In this document: in pieces, positions 20,721-31,900 of the stretch
Position numbering within the stretch: position 1 is the first letter of the stretch
Layout: each line of letters opens with the position of its first letter
From: Nemertoderma westbladi
Taxonomy: Eukaryota > Xenacoelomorpha > Nemertodermatida > Nemertodermatidae
Direction of reading: 5' to 3'
Assembly: GCA_032718475.1 (NCBI GenBank)
Contig: JAUCBJ010002426.1
Coordinates: 1-64,000 of the forward strand
DNA: 64,000 nt
The notes under the pieces: model-generated
What the model was told of the DNA's origin: nothing
The model's input: the letters and a program-made list of their open reading frames with translations, nothing else
The model's database searches: none
Position numbers and translations under genes: made by a program

Positions 20721-22123
20721 GTTTTTAATTAAATTAAATTAATTTTTTCTAACTCACTATTCTTTATTTTGTGTTTGCGATCATTTTGCGCCATTGACTC
20801 AAAAATACAGTAGCGAAGTCGAAGCAAATTTATGAAATTGTATTATGTATTGTCCTATCATATAGTTACTGTAGTTGTCACGCTCTGATATTTTTAAACA
20901 TATGTATATTCAATCCATTAAAGGAATTTCTATTGCTGTGGACGTTAAGAAAGACACTGAAATATTAAATAACTTTCAGTACCGGGTATGTAATTTACTG
21001 TAGACTGTAATAATAATTATAGAATTCCACAATATATAGATATGACGTATAAAAATAAAAGAAATCTTACAGTAAAATTCTCGCTTGTAAACTATTTATG
21101 ATACAAGTCATATCATCTGTTGACTCACGAACAATTTCGTTGCGAACTCTCCCGATAAATTACTTTTGGTGGGGACACCGTTGCCAAAGGCGCACCGATT
21201 GCTGTACGTCTCTATGTCGTCGTTTGATGTTTACAGAGAAACAAAAGCAATCGAGCTGTCGAGTTGAAACTGTGTAGATACCGGTAAGGCCAACTGTTGA
21301 GATTTTTCCATAATTTCTTTCACATATCATCAGAGCAAAGTCCGGTTTTTGAGAAGCCTACAAGCCGCACGAAAAAATTATATAATACTGTAAGTTAATA
21401 TGGTTATTACAATAGAAACTTAGTACTAAACGGCTACATTCACAATCTACACTCAGGCATAGGCTACTGTTGTAGGCCTCTCTCAGTTTCATGTAAAAAA
21501 ATTCAATTATTTCTTCCATTAATTATTGCCTCAACAGATTGCCTCAACATTCAGTAGTTATAGCCGGTTTCCAATAAAGTAGCAATTACACTGTGCACAG
21601 TAGTATAAAGTGACAGGGTTTTTAAAAGGGTTTTTATTCTTAAAATAGGCCGCCTGCCTAATAAAACTACAGTACATATGGAAAATGAATAAAAGTATTT
21701 TTCCCGCCAACCCTGAAACTTGCCAAGCCTATCTCAGCGCGAGGAATATTTATAACGCAAAAATACAGTAATATTATTATTATTTATTAGGAACGTGCAA
21801 CGTAAAAAGGGAAATTCGAAGGACGGATTTATTTTTGGATTATTATTATTATTACAATTTATTTTCCTTCTCTCTAAATCGCTGATCCTTTTCGCTATTC
21901 TTCACAATTCCGTCAGGGTGTTTACGAATTGCGTGTCTCCGTACTAATTAATTTTTTAAAGCTGTATAATGATTGTAAAAAATCGTGGAAAATTTCTTCC
22001 GTATAGTTAACATCCCCAAATTCTTCACTACTATACTGTACTGTAAGATTTTATTCATTTTTTTCCTGTTAGATTAAAGTTCACTTTTTACAATTTTGTT
22101 TTACAACATTTGCTCCTCCCACA
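20721..22123. other. AT-rich 5' flank of the EF-hand gene
   Basis: No coding sequence is supported. A polypyrimidine tract followed by an AG at about 22056-22073 could be the acceptor of a 5'-UTR intron, which would put the start codon of the EF-hand gene in its second exon. The block at 21400-21500 weakly matches 160-220. Confidence 0.4.
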
Positions 22124-23901
22124 ATGAATAGGCTTATTACAACGAATGTATTCGCTTTGATGATGTTATCAAGTTTAGTCAATTCACAATTCGTACCTTC
22201 ATTTCACCCAATAAATCTGTTTCAAAATCAAGAAAATAACAACATTGTAATACGTTGGTTGGACCAGGATTATACTGGCGGTGCCAGTTTTCAGGTGAGA
22301 CGGGCATAATATGCTGTGACACCGGTACAACAGTACTGTACGTGTACATGCGTATCTCTTACCTAATATTGTGTGGGGCGAGCGACGAAAGTAAGCGAGC
22401 TTAGCATACAGGTACCACTAACTCAATCGGGGTGTGTCTGTTTTTCTGTTGATCTGTGGTTCTGTTGATCTGTTGTGTCCAATTTTAAACGTTAATAACT
22501 CAGCCAAATGTTAATGAAATTTAACCAAACTTGGTACACATGTAGTCTGGCCAAAGTTTAGAAATTTTCCAAGTTGAATTTCCGCGCGGTCTTCGAGAAT
22601 CTAAGATAATAACAGTTAATTAGTTAATTAAGTTGATTAGGGTAAAAACAGCAACTTCAACCTGCCTCCTTAAAGGATATTAATTATTTTCTAGAATAAG
22701 ATTTAAATAATTTTACTTAAAGATTATACAGCTGTAATCCCCATACACCATTCCATTGTAGTTTTTAATTAGTTCAAGAGATTTGCTTTAAAAAATGTGT
22801 TTTTAATTGATCTAAACGTAATTAAGTTAAAATGCTTTCCATCACTCTATACTTCCAGTCTCAACATTCCTTGGCATTCTTGATATTGCCTGATTAAATG
22901 GGAAACATTCCAATCATCCTCCCACTGAGCTTTCTCTATCTTGCACAATGATCGGCTTAATTTAATGGTGATTCTTTAGATATTAGCTAAATTATTTCGT
23001 TGAGGCATTGACATGATAAATTAATATTTCAGTATCAATACTATCAATACTAAGGTAAGTTTTAATAATTTTTACAAATTGGGTTGCCTCCGCACATAAA
23101 AATATATTTCTTTTAAAACACTAATTTCCTGTTAATACCTCTGCCTTTCATTGATCCTTTGTGCTCCTTTGCGGTTGGGTTGGTGCAGATTAAGAGGGCG
23201 GTTGAAGCAAGGGGGGAACTTTCCTCTCTTCTTTGATTTATTCTTATAGGCGGTTTGATTAAATTTCTTATTTATTTATTTAAATTTCTTAAGTACCGAT
23301 TTTGGGATAGAATTGCTCAATTTTAATCTGTATCTGTTCACTGAGCCTCGTCCTGCGCGAAGGCCCACGAACGTGTTATTCATGTCATTCAGATTGAGTA
23401 TATAAGTCAATAACAAAAATATTGTATTATTATTATTATCATTATTATCCTTGTAGGAGTACTTGGACAATGTTCGTATTAGTACCGAGTTTAGAAAAGG
23501 CGATGGAAGTTGGTTGGTTGCTTTTCGATACAAACCAAGACGGAGAGTTGTCTTTAGACGAAACGAATTCGACGATTCAGCGGGATATCAGCAATCTCTT
23601 AATCTTGGCGGGGGATAACATTTTCGCCATAATAGATGTTGATGGCGACGGAGAGATTACAGAGAATGAATTCGTAAATGATGCAGGAGGAAGATACATC
23701 AACAGGGGAAACTCCGCAGCCTCGAATATAATCCGAGGTATATTGAGTAGGGCAGATGACAACCACAATCGGAGTCTAGACATTAATGAGTATCGCAGTT
23801 ATATTAACAAACTTCGTTGCTTCCTACATCCAACCGTAAGGCTCGATGATTGTCCGAGTCTAGACGGGACATCGTGGTCTCACCAGAGAGCTCCTATGTA
23901 A
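22124..23901 (+). CDS. Secreted EF-hand calcium-binding protein (exon model incomplete)
   Basis: The first coding exon is 22124-22294: ATG, a hydrophobic signal peptide ending near LVNSQ, then about 36 residues, with a CAG/GTGAGA donor in phase 0. The last exon runs from about 23457 (after a TTGTAG acceptor) to the stop at 23899-23901. It encodes two canonical EF-hand loops, 23527-23562 (D-x-N-x-D-G-x-L-x-x-x-E) and 23635-23670 (D-x-D-x-D-G-x-I-x-x-x-E), plus a degenerate third at 23755-23790 with Arg in place of Gly at loop position 6. A Cys-containing tail follows. The phase of the 23457 acceptor does not fit direct joining to exon 1. A 22-bp candidate microexon at 23033-23054 would restore phase with an acceptor at about 23468, but carries an in-frame TAA. 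Either a middle exon is missed or the gene is damaged. Confidence 0.65.
22295..23456. repeat. Intron of the EF-hand gene containing a dispersed repeat
   Basis: The block at about 22478-22545, with ATAACTC, CCAAA and AAACTTGGT motifs, is similar to the reverse complement of 57047-57105, so it is a dispersed repeat. The remainder is AT-rich with no further ORF. TTATTA runs precede the acceptor. Confidence 0.5.
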
Positions 23902-23906
23902 GCTCC

Positions 23907-23993
23907 ATTACTTTTTCACTGAAGACTGCCGGTAGGTCAAAATAGCAAAATTTGCTATTTTGACCTACCGGCAGTCTTCAGTGAAAAAGTAAT
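23907..23993. repeat. Perfect 43-bp-arm palindrome after the EF-hand stop codon
   Basis: Arms 23907-23949 and 23951-23993 are exact reverse complements around a single central A. The outer ends are ATTACT and AGTAAT. The structure starts 5 bp after the TAA stop, so it would form a long RNA hairpin in the 3' UTR. It could be a minimal foldback insertion or a recently formed palindrome. Confidence 0.95.
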
Positions 23994-24349
23994 AATGAAA
24001 TCAATAAAACTTTATATCCCGGTGGGCTTTCTCTTATCGGATAATATTATTATATATAATTATAGGATAATCTTTGTTTTATAAATAAAACCGGCGGGGT
24101 AGACCCTTAAAGCCTTAACTAAAACTTATATAATCTTTCCGATATAATATGCGGTACCTAAATGTAACATAAATAATATGAAGCCACACATTCACCCAAA
24201 ATACCAATAATATAACATGATACAGTAGGCTACAATACAATGTACAGTATGAAGGTACAGTTATTGTACAGTAATGTACACAGTATACGGTACTGTTAAT
24301 TAGTTCAACACTGATTGAAATAGCGCTTTCTTTTATATGTAATAAAGGG
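23994..24349. other. AT-rich spacer between convergent genes
   Basis: No gene is supported. The tract lies between the 3' ends of the EF-hand gene (plus) and the cysteine-rich paralog (minus) and presumably holds both 3' UTRs. Confidence 0.4.
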
Positions 24350-24631
24350 TTACCAATGCATTAGATCGAGAGATATTTTATTCATATCTTCCTGCGAAAT
24401 ACCCCATTCTAACATGGCAGCTCGTAGATCGCTTACCGAATCCCATTCCTTTGATAAACACATTGTTTGAGCAATGTGGTCATAACCCATCAAATGGCAA
24501 ATGCACAAACAATAACTGGCAATGCAGTTATCCAAATCCGTTACCAACAGCAAGCTCAATTGAATACTCATTGGAGAATCCGGTGACATTGAATTTGAAT
24601 AGGCTTCTTTACATTGTGTAAACTCATCGCA
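24350..24631 (-). CDS. Exon 2 of a second cysteine-rich secreted protein gene
   Basis: This is a paralog of exon 2 of the gene at 506-1708. Both begin after a CAATAG acceptor in phase 0 with TGCGA, share CKEA, the CICH-GYD block, an EWxS block and WGI near the C terminus, and end shortly after. This copy has 93 codons plus stop. Overall amino-acid similarity is moderate, with insertions between the Cys motifs. No signal-peptide exon is visible in the next few hundred bases. The nearest candidate on the same strand is the exon-1 copy at 63882-64000, 39 kb upstream. Confidence 0.7.
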   Translation of the reverse strand, partial: CDEFTQCKEAYSNSMSPDSPMSIQLSLLLVTDLDNCIASYCLCICHLMGYDHIAQTMCLSKEWDSVSDLRAAMLEWGISQEDMNKISLDLMHW

Positions 24632-24785
24632 CTATTGAAAAATAATTATTTTCATTATAATCTTAATGCGCCAACATATTAACTGTATTGATAGAAATAA
24701 CTAAATGTCCCAGGTTACAGATACTGTACTACAGTATTTAAAGTCAAATAAAATAAATTGGAGATGAGCTGTAGCAACTGTAATT

Positions 24786-25021
24786 AAAGGTGTAATATTA
24801 TGGTTTTGTTCAGAAGTGGCAAAAATGAGAAAGCGCGTCACCGGGGGTTGAACCAGCGCTATACGTAGGCCTACGTTTCAGCCTATCAGGCCTCATCAGT
24901 AGCGCTAACCAGCTCAGCCACTAGCCCCTGACACTCAAACTCCCACCTAATCAAATCAACCCCCGGTGACGCACTTTCTCATTTTTTCCACTTCTGAACA
25001 AAACCATAATATCACACCTTT
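24786..25021. mobile_element. MITE with 65-bp terminal inverted repeats and a tRNA-like core
   Basis: Arms 24786-24850 and 24957-25021 are reverse complements with about three mismatches. The core (24851-24956) read on the minus strand contains a TGGCTGAGCTGG A-box-like sequence (about 24909-24920) and a GGTTCAACCCC B-box-like sequence at the arm junction (about 24844-24854), the two internal promoter boxes of tRNA genes. No protein is encoded. Confidence 0.8.
24844..24925 (-). ncRNA. tRNA-like Pol III promoter region / degenerate tRNA
   Basis: The A-box and B-box are both close to consensus and correctly ordered on the minus strand, with spacing compatible with a tRNA or tRNA-derived SINE. 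A GGGGC 5' side and CACCGG 3' side are present, but I cannot fold a standard acceptor stem or pick an anticodon. A functional tRNA is unlikely; tRNA-derived transcription is possible. Confidence 0.45.
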
Positions 25022-25102
25022 AAAGTTAAAATCCTGATCGGAATGTGTGATTATTTTATTTTATTGCTAAAATTTGCCTTTATTACCAAATTAGGGGGGA
25101 AG

Positions 25103-25300
25103 TTAGCGTTCTCCTTTATGGGATATAAAGTTTTTAAACATAAATACATTGGATTTACTTTTACCACTGCTATCCCTTAAATCACTCAACAATTCAAGCG
25201 TAATGGTACTTTCGTCATAGGGGCAGGGGGTGAGAATATCGAAAGTACCTATCCGACTCCTTAAGTGCTCTTCTAGTAGAATATCCACCTCTCTTCCCAC
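25103..25300 (-). CDS. Possible orphan coding fragment
   Basis: A 65-codon minus-strand frame of balanced, hydrophilic composition, open for several codons upstream of its ATG until the LINE tail. It could be a terminal exon of a host gene cut off by the LINE insertion, or chance. There is no recognisable motif. Confidence 0.2.
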   Translation of the reverse strand: MGREVDILLEEHLRSRIGTFDILTPCPYDESTITLELLSDLRDSSGKSKSNVFMFKNFISHKGER

Positions 25301-25321
25301 TAGACCTCCGGTTTCGCTCAG

Positions 25322-26882
25322 GGAACTACTACTACTACTACTACTACTATTATACTACTACTAGTATCGGCATGCTCGGGGTAGTACTACTACTACTACT
25401 ATACTATACTACTAGTACACTATACTATACTATACTACTAGTCTAGTATACTACTACTAGTATCGGGATACTACTACTACTAGTATCGGCATGCTGCATT
25501 GCAGCTGCATTTTTAAAAATGCTGTGCCGGCTTGTCGACAAAATTTCGCGCCACAACTCCCTATCACCCATGACATTTGCTAGATCATCCGCATCTTCAA
25601 GGCCAGTGTCCTTTAAGATGCGTCTCAAGAAAGTCATGGGCTGTCCACCATGCTTATTCACTCCATGAGGCTGCCAAAGTATAAGATTATGCACTGGCTG
25701 GTCCTCACGGCGAAAGCAATGTCCTGCAAAGCGGAGGCGATTTTGTTCTAGTGTCAAGCTTGGGGGAACCAATGAGACACCTCCAATGTTATATAGTGTC
25801 TGGTTGGAGATGTGTGCATTGTACTTAACACAATGAACCTGGCGTAGCATTCTTGTGAATGTGCCATCCAGAGATTTGGTGTCCTCAGCAGTTAGAGCCC
25901 AGCATGGACTCCCATAGAGGAGTACTGGAACTACTTCTGCTCTAAATAATCGGACCTTAAGTTTCCGATTAATTCTCGGTGACTTCCAAATCCTGGAAAG
26001 CCTATTCAAGGCTGCCCATGCCTTTCCCTTACGTATTCGAAGGTCCTCACCTGACTTCCGGATCCATGATCCCAGGTAACAGAAGTCATCCACATGCTCA
26101 AGCATACCATCCTTTGAGCTTATGCTCATCCGATGCTGAGAACTTTCAAAGTTAACTGTCAAAATTTTGGTTTTTCTGGAGTTAATAAAAAGACCAACAC
26201 TAGAAGCAGCATGTTCTAATGAGCTGAGGAGCCGTTGGGCTTCCTCTAGTGATTCTGAGAGTACTCCTAAGTCATCAGCAAAAGTCTAGATCAGTTAGGT
26301 ACTTGGCAGGATTTCCAGGAACTGGCACCAACTTATTTGTTTTCATTTCTTGTGGGAATCTTGTTGTTCGGTACATGTCTACTATGATGGGATAGATGAG
26401 CTTTAAACACTCAGGTATTTTAAAGACCTCAGGGGGAACACCATCTACTCCACTGGCACGATTGGTCTTAATGTTCTTTGCAGCAGCCTTCACTTCTGCA
26501 AAGGAGATATCGCCAATGGGAATATCTGGGAGTACAGACTCAGACACTTTTACTTCTATAAAGTTATCAGGCAATACCCTGTCATTATTGAGGAGCTTTT
26601 CAAAGTTGGCCTTCCAACCATTGAGGCGATCGGCTGGTGATTCAGACTTAACCTTGGTGGTTGGTTGGCTTTTCCGCCCAGTAAGCAAGATGATCGATTT
26701 CCATGCCTGGGATGATTTCCTGCTGTCGTCGGCATCATTGATGGCATCAACCTGTTGGTTTATTAGCTCCTGTAGATTAACAGAGTACTGCCTGTTCAGG
26801 GACCTAGATGCAGCCTTAACTGCATTCTTGGCCGCTGTAGTCTGTTTGAGTCGGGACTCTTTCTGCGCCTTATATAGGTCAT
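25322..26882 (-). mobile_element. LINE, 3' half: partial reverse transcriptase, C-terminal domain and microsatellite-like tail
   Basis: Minus strand. The frame 26688-26275 carries the start of an RT domain (NRASGVDGVPPEVFK block) and ends at YLTD. The frame 26162-25443 carries the C-terminal part typical of RTE-like invertebrate LINEs (FCYLGSWI, KAWAALNRL, LLYGSPCWALT). Between them YLTD is joined almost directly to the FADD catalytic block near 26275, so most of the RT core is deleted and the copy is dead. The 3' end is a TAC/TAG-rich tract at 25322-25490. The endonuclease half lies at 46710-48490, separated by the E2 insertion. Confidence 0.88.
25443..26688 (-). pseudogene. LINE reverse transcriptase, internally deleted
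   Basis: The RT N-terminal motif is retained and the central fingers and palm are deleted; the C-terminal half continues from the FADD catalytic motif in another frame. The thumb and C-terminal region typical of RTE-like elements is open to 25443. No active enzyme can be made. Confidence 0.85.
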
Positions 26883-28118
26883 TGTAAAAGCTTCTGTGGG
26901 ATATAACTGGCCCCTTTGCTTCGCAATCCAGTTTCCCCCCAGGCGCTGGAATACTCTAAAAAGGTTCTCTAACTGTATATATATTCCCCTCGCCCGCAAG
27001 GTACCGTTATAGGTGTTTTAACGGACATAAAAGTCATTCTGCTATATACGTGTTTTGGCGGACATGGTAAGGCAAAAAACCTGCAATGCACCAAATACCT
27101 TTCACAGCTTAGCCGTGATGATTCATATTACGACATCTAACAGCTGGTTGCTGACATGGAAACAGCCATTGGACGCATGGTTCTTTGTTTGGCTTGAGCC
27201 AATCAGAGTGATTTTTTCTGTCGACGTATAGCTTTTCGGCCGATCATACTGAGAGTGTTCAGTCTTACTGTTTTTCTTGATATAGTTTTGTTGTTGCTAT
27301 CTAGGCCAGGAACAACGGCTCTAGAGTCAATTCGTTTTCAGACTTTAGAAGAAACATTAGTAGGCTTAAGATTATAGAGCGTATAACTGTTATCGGTCCA
27401 TATCAGTACATTGTCATATCATATCTTAACCTACCGTCTTAATGATTTGCTGTTGTTTGGTTGAATATTATTTGGAGAACATTTATAAAGAACCCAAATT
27501 TCCCAATTTTCTTGATACACTACAGGTTAGAGAGAAGGGTTATATATAGCGATTGCGACTTATATTATTGTGTTTGTAGTGAATTTAATGCTATTTGATA
27601 AGCACTACATGGTTCGTTGCTGTTCTCTTTATATATGATTAAATTCATTGACGGTCGGCAAATTAGTGAGCAGTATTGTGTGTTACCGGTAGTGTGCTTG
27701 ATTGTGACTGATAACTAAGCATTTCCTAAAGAATGCGCCTCATACGTGAATCATAAGCCTTACCGACTTACCGTTGTGATTAGTATAAGTCATATCTCTG
27801 TTTACCTAGATAGAGCGCCACGTCCTAAAGGAACTGTTAATATTTCCCGAAAGTGAATAATATTAGTCAGAAATTATTTATTAACGATCAATCGAATAAT
27901 ACAATACAGTAAGCTTACACTGCAATAATAATCTAAGCCCTCAGAATCCAGTCTCCCGGGTATATCCAGCGGGTGAATGGACGCGCACTAGGCTGGCTTC
28001 TGCTAATGTTGTGTTTATTGGTATTAAATATTTGTCATCTTCTAAAGTCTATTTATAAACCAAAAGACATATAAATTTTGGCAGGTTAAACTGCTAAAGG
28101 TCTTCAAAAGCGCGTACA
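26883..28118 (+). repeat. E2 5' LTR (1236 bp)
   Basis: TG...CA ends, flanked on the left by the GTCAT target duplication. TATA-like TTTATATAT at 27628-27636. Two mismatches (about 27229 and 27640) with the 3' LTR by eye. Diverged but alignable along its length to the reverse complement of the E1 LTR. Confidence 0.95.
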
Positions 28119-28451
28119 ATAACAGTTATTGACTTTATTGCAGTAAGCAATAAAGTTGAAAGTACCGGTCAAACCGGTAAACCTGAACCGGTACTTCTGT
28201 AGGTCAGTAGGCCCAACTGCCAGAACCGGTACTGCTGTAGGTCCGTAGGTCCAACTGTCAGAACCGGTACTTCTGTAGGTCTGTAGGCCCAACTGTCCTA
28301 ACCGGTACTTCCAGTATAAGTACATTAGTATTATTCGATTTTGATTATTGTATACCGGTAGGTCTTAGTATTTAATCAGGGACTGCAGCCCTGGTTTTTT
28401 ATTGAGATTTTTACTCATTTCTGTCAGTTTTATTTCCTAGTAAGTTAATAT
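28119..28451 (+). other. E2 leader, first part, with a 38-bp minisatellite
   Basis: Begins ATAACAGTTATTG like E1, with no obvious primer-binding site. About 3.3 tandem units of 38 bp, each starting AACCGGTACTTCTGTAGG, lie at 28188-28315. E1 has one diverged unit at about 19258-19330. Confidence 0.7.
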
Positions 28452-28869
28452 TGTCCTGAGCAACGCAGCCCTATTACTATAGTCAGCTGGTATTTCAGGC
28501 GTATAACGCAGCCATTACACAATAACATACACCGTAGGAAAAACATGACCGAGTTTGCTAACTTCCGATAACATTTACATTTAATTCCTTCGTTACATTA
28601 ACATCGTATAATAAGCTGGTAAAAAACTTGTAAAGTTAGGCCACTGGTTCACAGCGCCCTGGGTACATTATGACAAATAATCCTGTAGTCCTAAGTGCTG
28701 CATTAATAAGCAGTAAGCTAGCTACATGCTATTGATGTTAGTACTGTACCGGTACATTAAGACAAGTCTGAAGTCATTATGTTACTGTAGTATGGCATTT
28801 ATCTGTATAACGTTTATGTCCGTTAATATAACTTATGTCCATTAATATATATAACTTATGTCCATAACA
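28452..28869 (-). repeat. E3 3' LTR
   Basis: Left copy, downstream of pol in element orientation, preceded by the purine tract at 28870-28879. Shorter than the other LTR by the 57-bp block. Confidence 0.93.
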
Positions 28870-28879
28870 CTCCCCACTC
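28870..28879 (-). promoter_or_regulatory. E3 polypurine tract
   Basis: On the minus strand GAGTGGGGAG lies immediately before the TGTT start of the 3' LTR, the normal site of plus-strand priming. Confidence 0.75.
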
Positions 28880-28907
28880 GGCATCTGCCGCTTCCATAAT
28901 TTCAAGT

Positions 28908-31900
28908 CTATATGCGACCAGTGTTGAAATCATTAGATCCATTATTATATGCCGCCGCTGGGGAAACCTCGGGATCATGTGGGATGAGGAGAACCAACTC
29001 ATGTATAGGACGATCATAGCATGGTTTCTTTATTTCACCCTTAGCAGTTGATTTGGGTACTGCAATAGTTGCAGAGCGAACCAGGTTATCATCACCTTTC
29101 TTCACGGCAGTCACTCTCCCGGTTGGCCAGTTATTTCTATGTTTTGTTTTGTCTCGGATCAGAACAATATCTCCAATCATAATTGAACGTTTTGGATTTT
29201 TCCACTTCATCCGTCTCTGTAACAGTTGAAGGTAGTCATTGCGCCACCTTATCCAGAATTGATCAACCAGATACTGTACTCGTCTCCAACGATATTTCCC
29301 ATAGGCCAGCTGATCTTGATCGGAGAAACAAGTTGTAGAGATGGAATCATCCTTCAAAGTCAATATCATATTGGGAGACAATGGTTGGGGGTCATCTGGA
29401 CTGGAAGAAACTTCCCATAATGGGGTAGAGTTTACTACTGCAGCGCTTTCAACAATTACAGTATGTAGCTCATCGTATGTCAATAATCGTGGTTCAGAGA
29501 GTAAGATTGTGGCGTCAAGGACACGCCTTATGCAACCAATCTTGCGCTCCCAAACTCCACCAAAATGGCTGGAGTGTGGAGGGTTGAAATTCCAATCAAT
29601 ACCAATTGAGTTGAGATCTTTTATAACTGCATCGATATCAACTTCATTGTCATCTTGGTTGTGAGCACCAATGAAATTGGAGCCTTGATCACTACGGAGG
29701 AGGACACAAGCTCCCCTGATGGCTAGGAACCTATGAAAAGCATTCTTAAATGCTGTTGTGTCTAAAGCTGGAAGGAGCTCAACATGAACTGCCCGTGATA
29801 CTAGGCAAGTTAAGAGAAGCGCCCATATCTTTCTGATACCTGTGTTACTTCGAGTAGTGCGCCCATTTGCAACCTTCCATGGCCCAAAAACATCAATGCC
29901 AGTATTGGTGAAGGGAGCAACACGAGAGACTCGATCTAATGGGAGGTTGGCCATCTTCTGTACACAAAAGGACCCTCTAAGTTTCTTACAAATGATACAA
30001 CTCTTTATTATTTCTCTTATAAGTTTATTACCATCTTCAATATGAAAACCATTTTGACGAATCATCCCATGAGTAATATGTCGGCCCTGGTGAAAGACTC
30101 TGGTATGGTAGTATGTCACGATTACTCCAGCTATTGGATGATCTTTAGGTATGAGGTAAGGGTGTCTGGAGTCGAATGGGACATCAGAGTTCTTTAACCT
30201 ACCTCCAACCAGTAATGTCTTAGATCCATTAAGAAAAGGGGACAACTCCAGAATTTTACTGGATTCTGCTATAGTTGATCCAGTTGATAAATGTTTTATC
30301 AGTTCTGGGTAACTCTGATATTGTGCATCATGCACTAGAGCATTGACAGCATCACTATCGCCGATGGTTTGAGAATTGTTATTACCTTCTGCTATTTTCT
30401 TAGTCATTAGTTTACATGCCATTAGTACATACTTGGCCACATTGATCACAGTCTTCCATTCGCTGAAACGTTTATAGACATTGTCAAAAATTCCTTGGCG
30501 TTTGTGTGTAATCAATACTTTACCAACCTCTATTAATGGTTTGCACTCTGGTAAATCATCAACGTCTATAGCAGTATAAGGATATGGAATTTTTGTAGGA
30601 TACCTTGCAGACTTCAACACTCTTGGACCTGTCAACCATGTATTCTTCGGATCAGTTAATGACTTTGGATCAGTGGGTCGTGTAGCTCTATCGGCAGGGT
30701 TATCGCCAGTTGGGACATATTCCCATTGTGTAGGCAAGCTAGAGTTTCGTATTATATGTGATCGACGCTCGACATATTTGGAGAACCTCTTGCTATTGTT
30801 GTTTATATACCCTAAAACGACTCGGCTATCGGTATAGTACCAACTATTGCATGGTTTTTTCTTTAATGCAGAAATAACTGAATATACAGCCATTACCAGT
30901 TCAACAGCTGCACAAAGTTCTAAACGAGGCATGGAAGTGGCTGACTGTGGAGCTACCTTGGCATTTCCTGAAACAAAAGAGATAGAGATTTGATCATCTT
31001 CGTTGAATGATCTCAGGTATATCACATATCCAATAGCATCTTCAGATGCATCGGAATAGGCATGTATTTCTTGTCTCACTATTTGTCCAAAACCTATAGG
31101 TCGAAAACCCCTTGGAATGGATAGGAGTGGTAATGATTCAAGTGTTTCCTTCCACCTCTCCCATTCAGGTCTGTAAAATGCTGGAAGCTCACCATCCCAG
31201 CCACAAGCTTCTAGTTCATTGGAGGTATCAGCTTTTTTTGGAATCACCTTCCGCTGAATAAGTCTTCCAGCCAATACAACTGGGCTTGCAATCCCTATTG
31301 GGTCAAATATAGAGTTGACTGTGGACAGAATCCCTCTCTTCGTGAAGGGTCGATCTGGTATATCTACTAAAATGACAAACCTATCTTTTAACACATTCCA
31401 TGCAACTCCAAGGGTTTTCTGATTAGCCTCATTTTCAAATGATTTCAACTCAACATGTTCAGAAACAGGGAATGCTTTCAAAACATTTGGATCACTGCAT
31501 GCCAATTTATGGAGATGTATATTAAACCTACCAAGTGTATTTATGGTGCCTTGTAATGTATCAATTGCTGATTTTGTTGAGTCTTCAGACCCAAGACCAT
31601 CATCCACATAAAAATGATCATTGATATAGTCTTTTACTGGTGGAGGAGTCTCTTCCGGCATAAGGTCAACAGTCTTTCTGAGACCAATTGTGGCAATAGT
31701 GGGACTTGGACTATTACCGAATATATGTACAGTGCTTCTATAAGCAACAATAGGTTGTGAAGGGTCATTGTGGTCAAACCAGAAGAATCTCATAAAATCT
31801 CTATGATGTGGAGTGACCTTGAAACAATGGAACATCGATTCCACATCAGCTGTGAAACCAATTTCACCCTCCCTGAACCGGATCAACACATCTCGTAATT

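Noticed and set aside
24844-24925. Functional tRNA gene
   Set aside because: Promoter boxes are good, but no complete acceptor stem or convincing anticodon arm could be folded.
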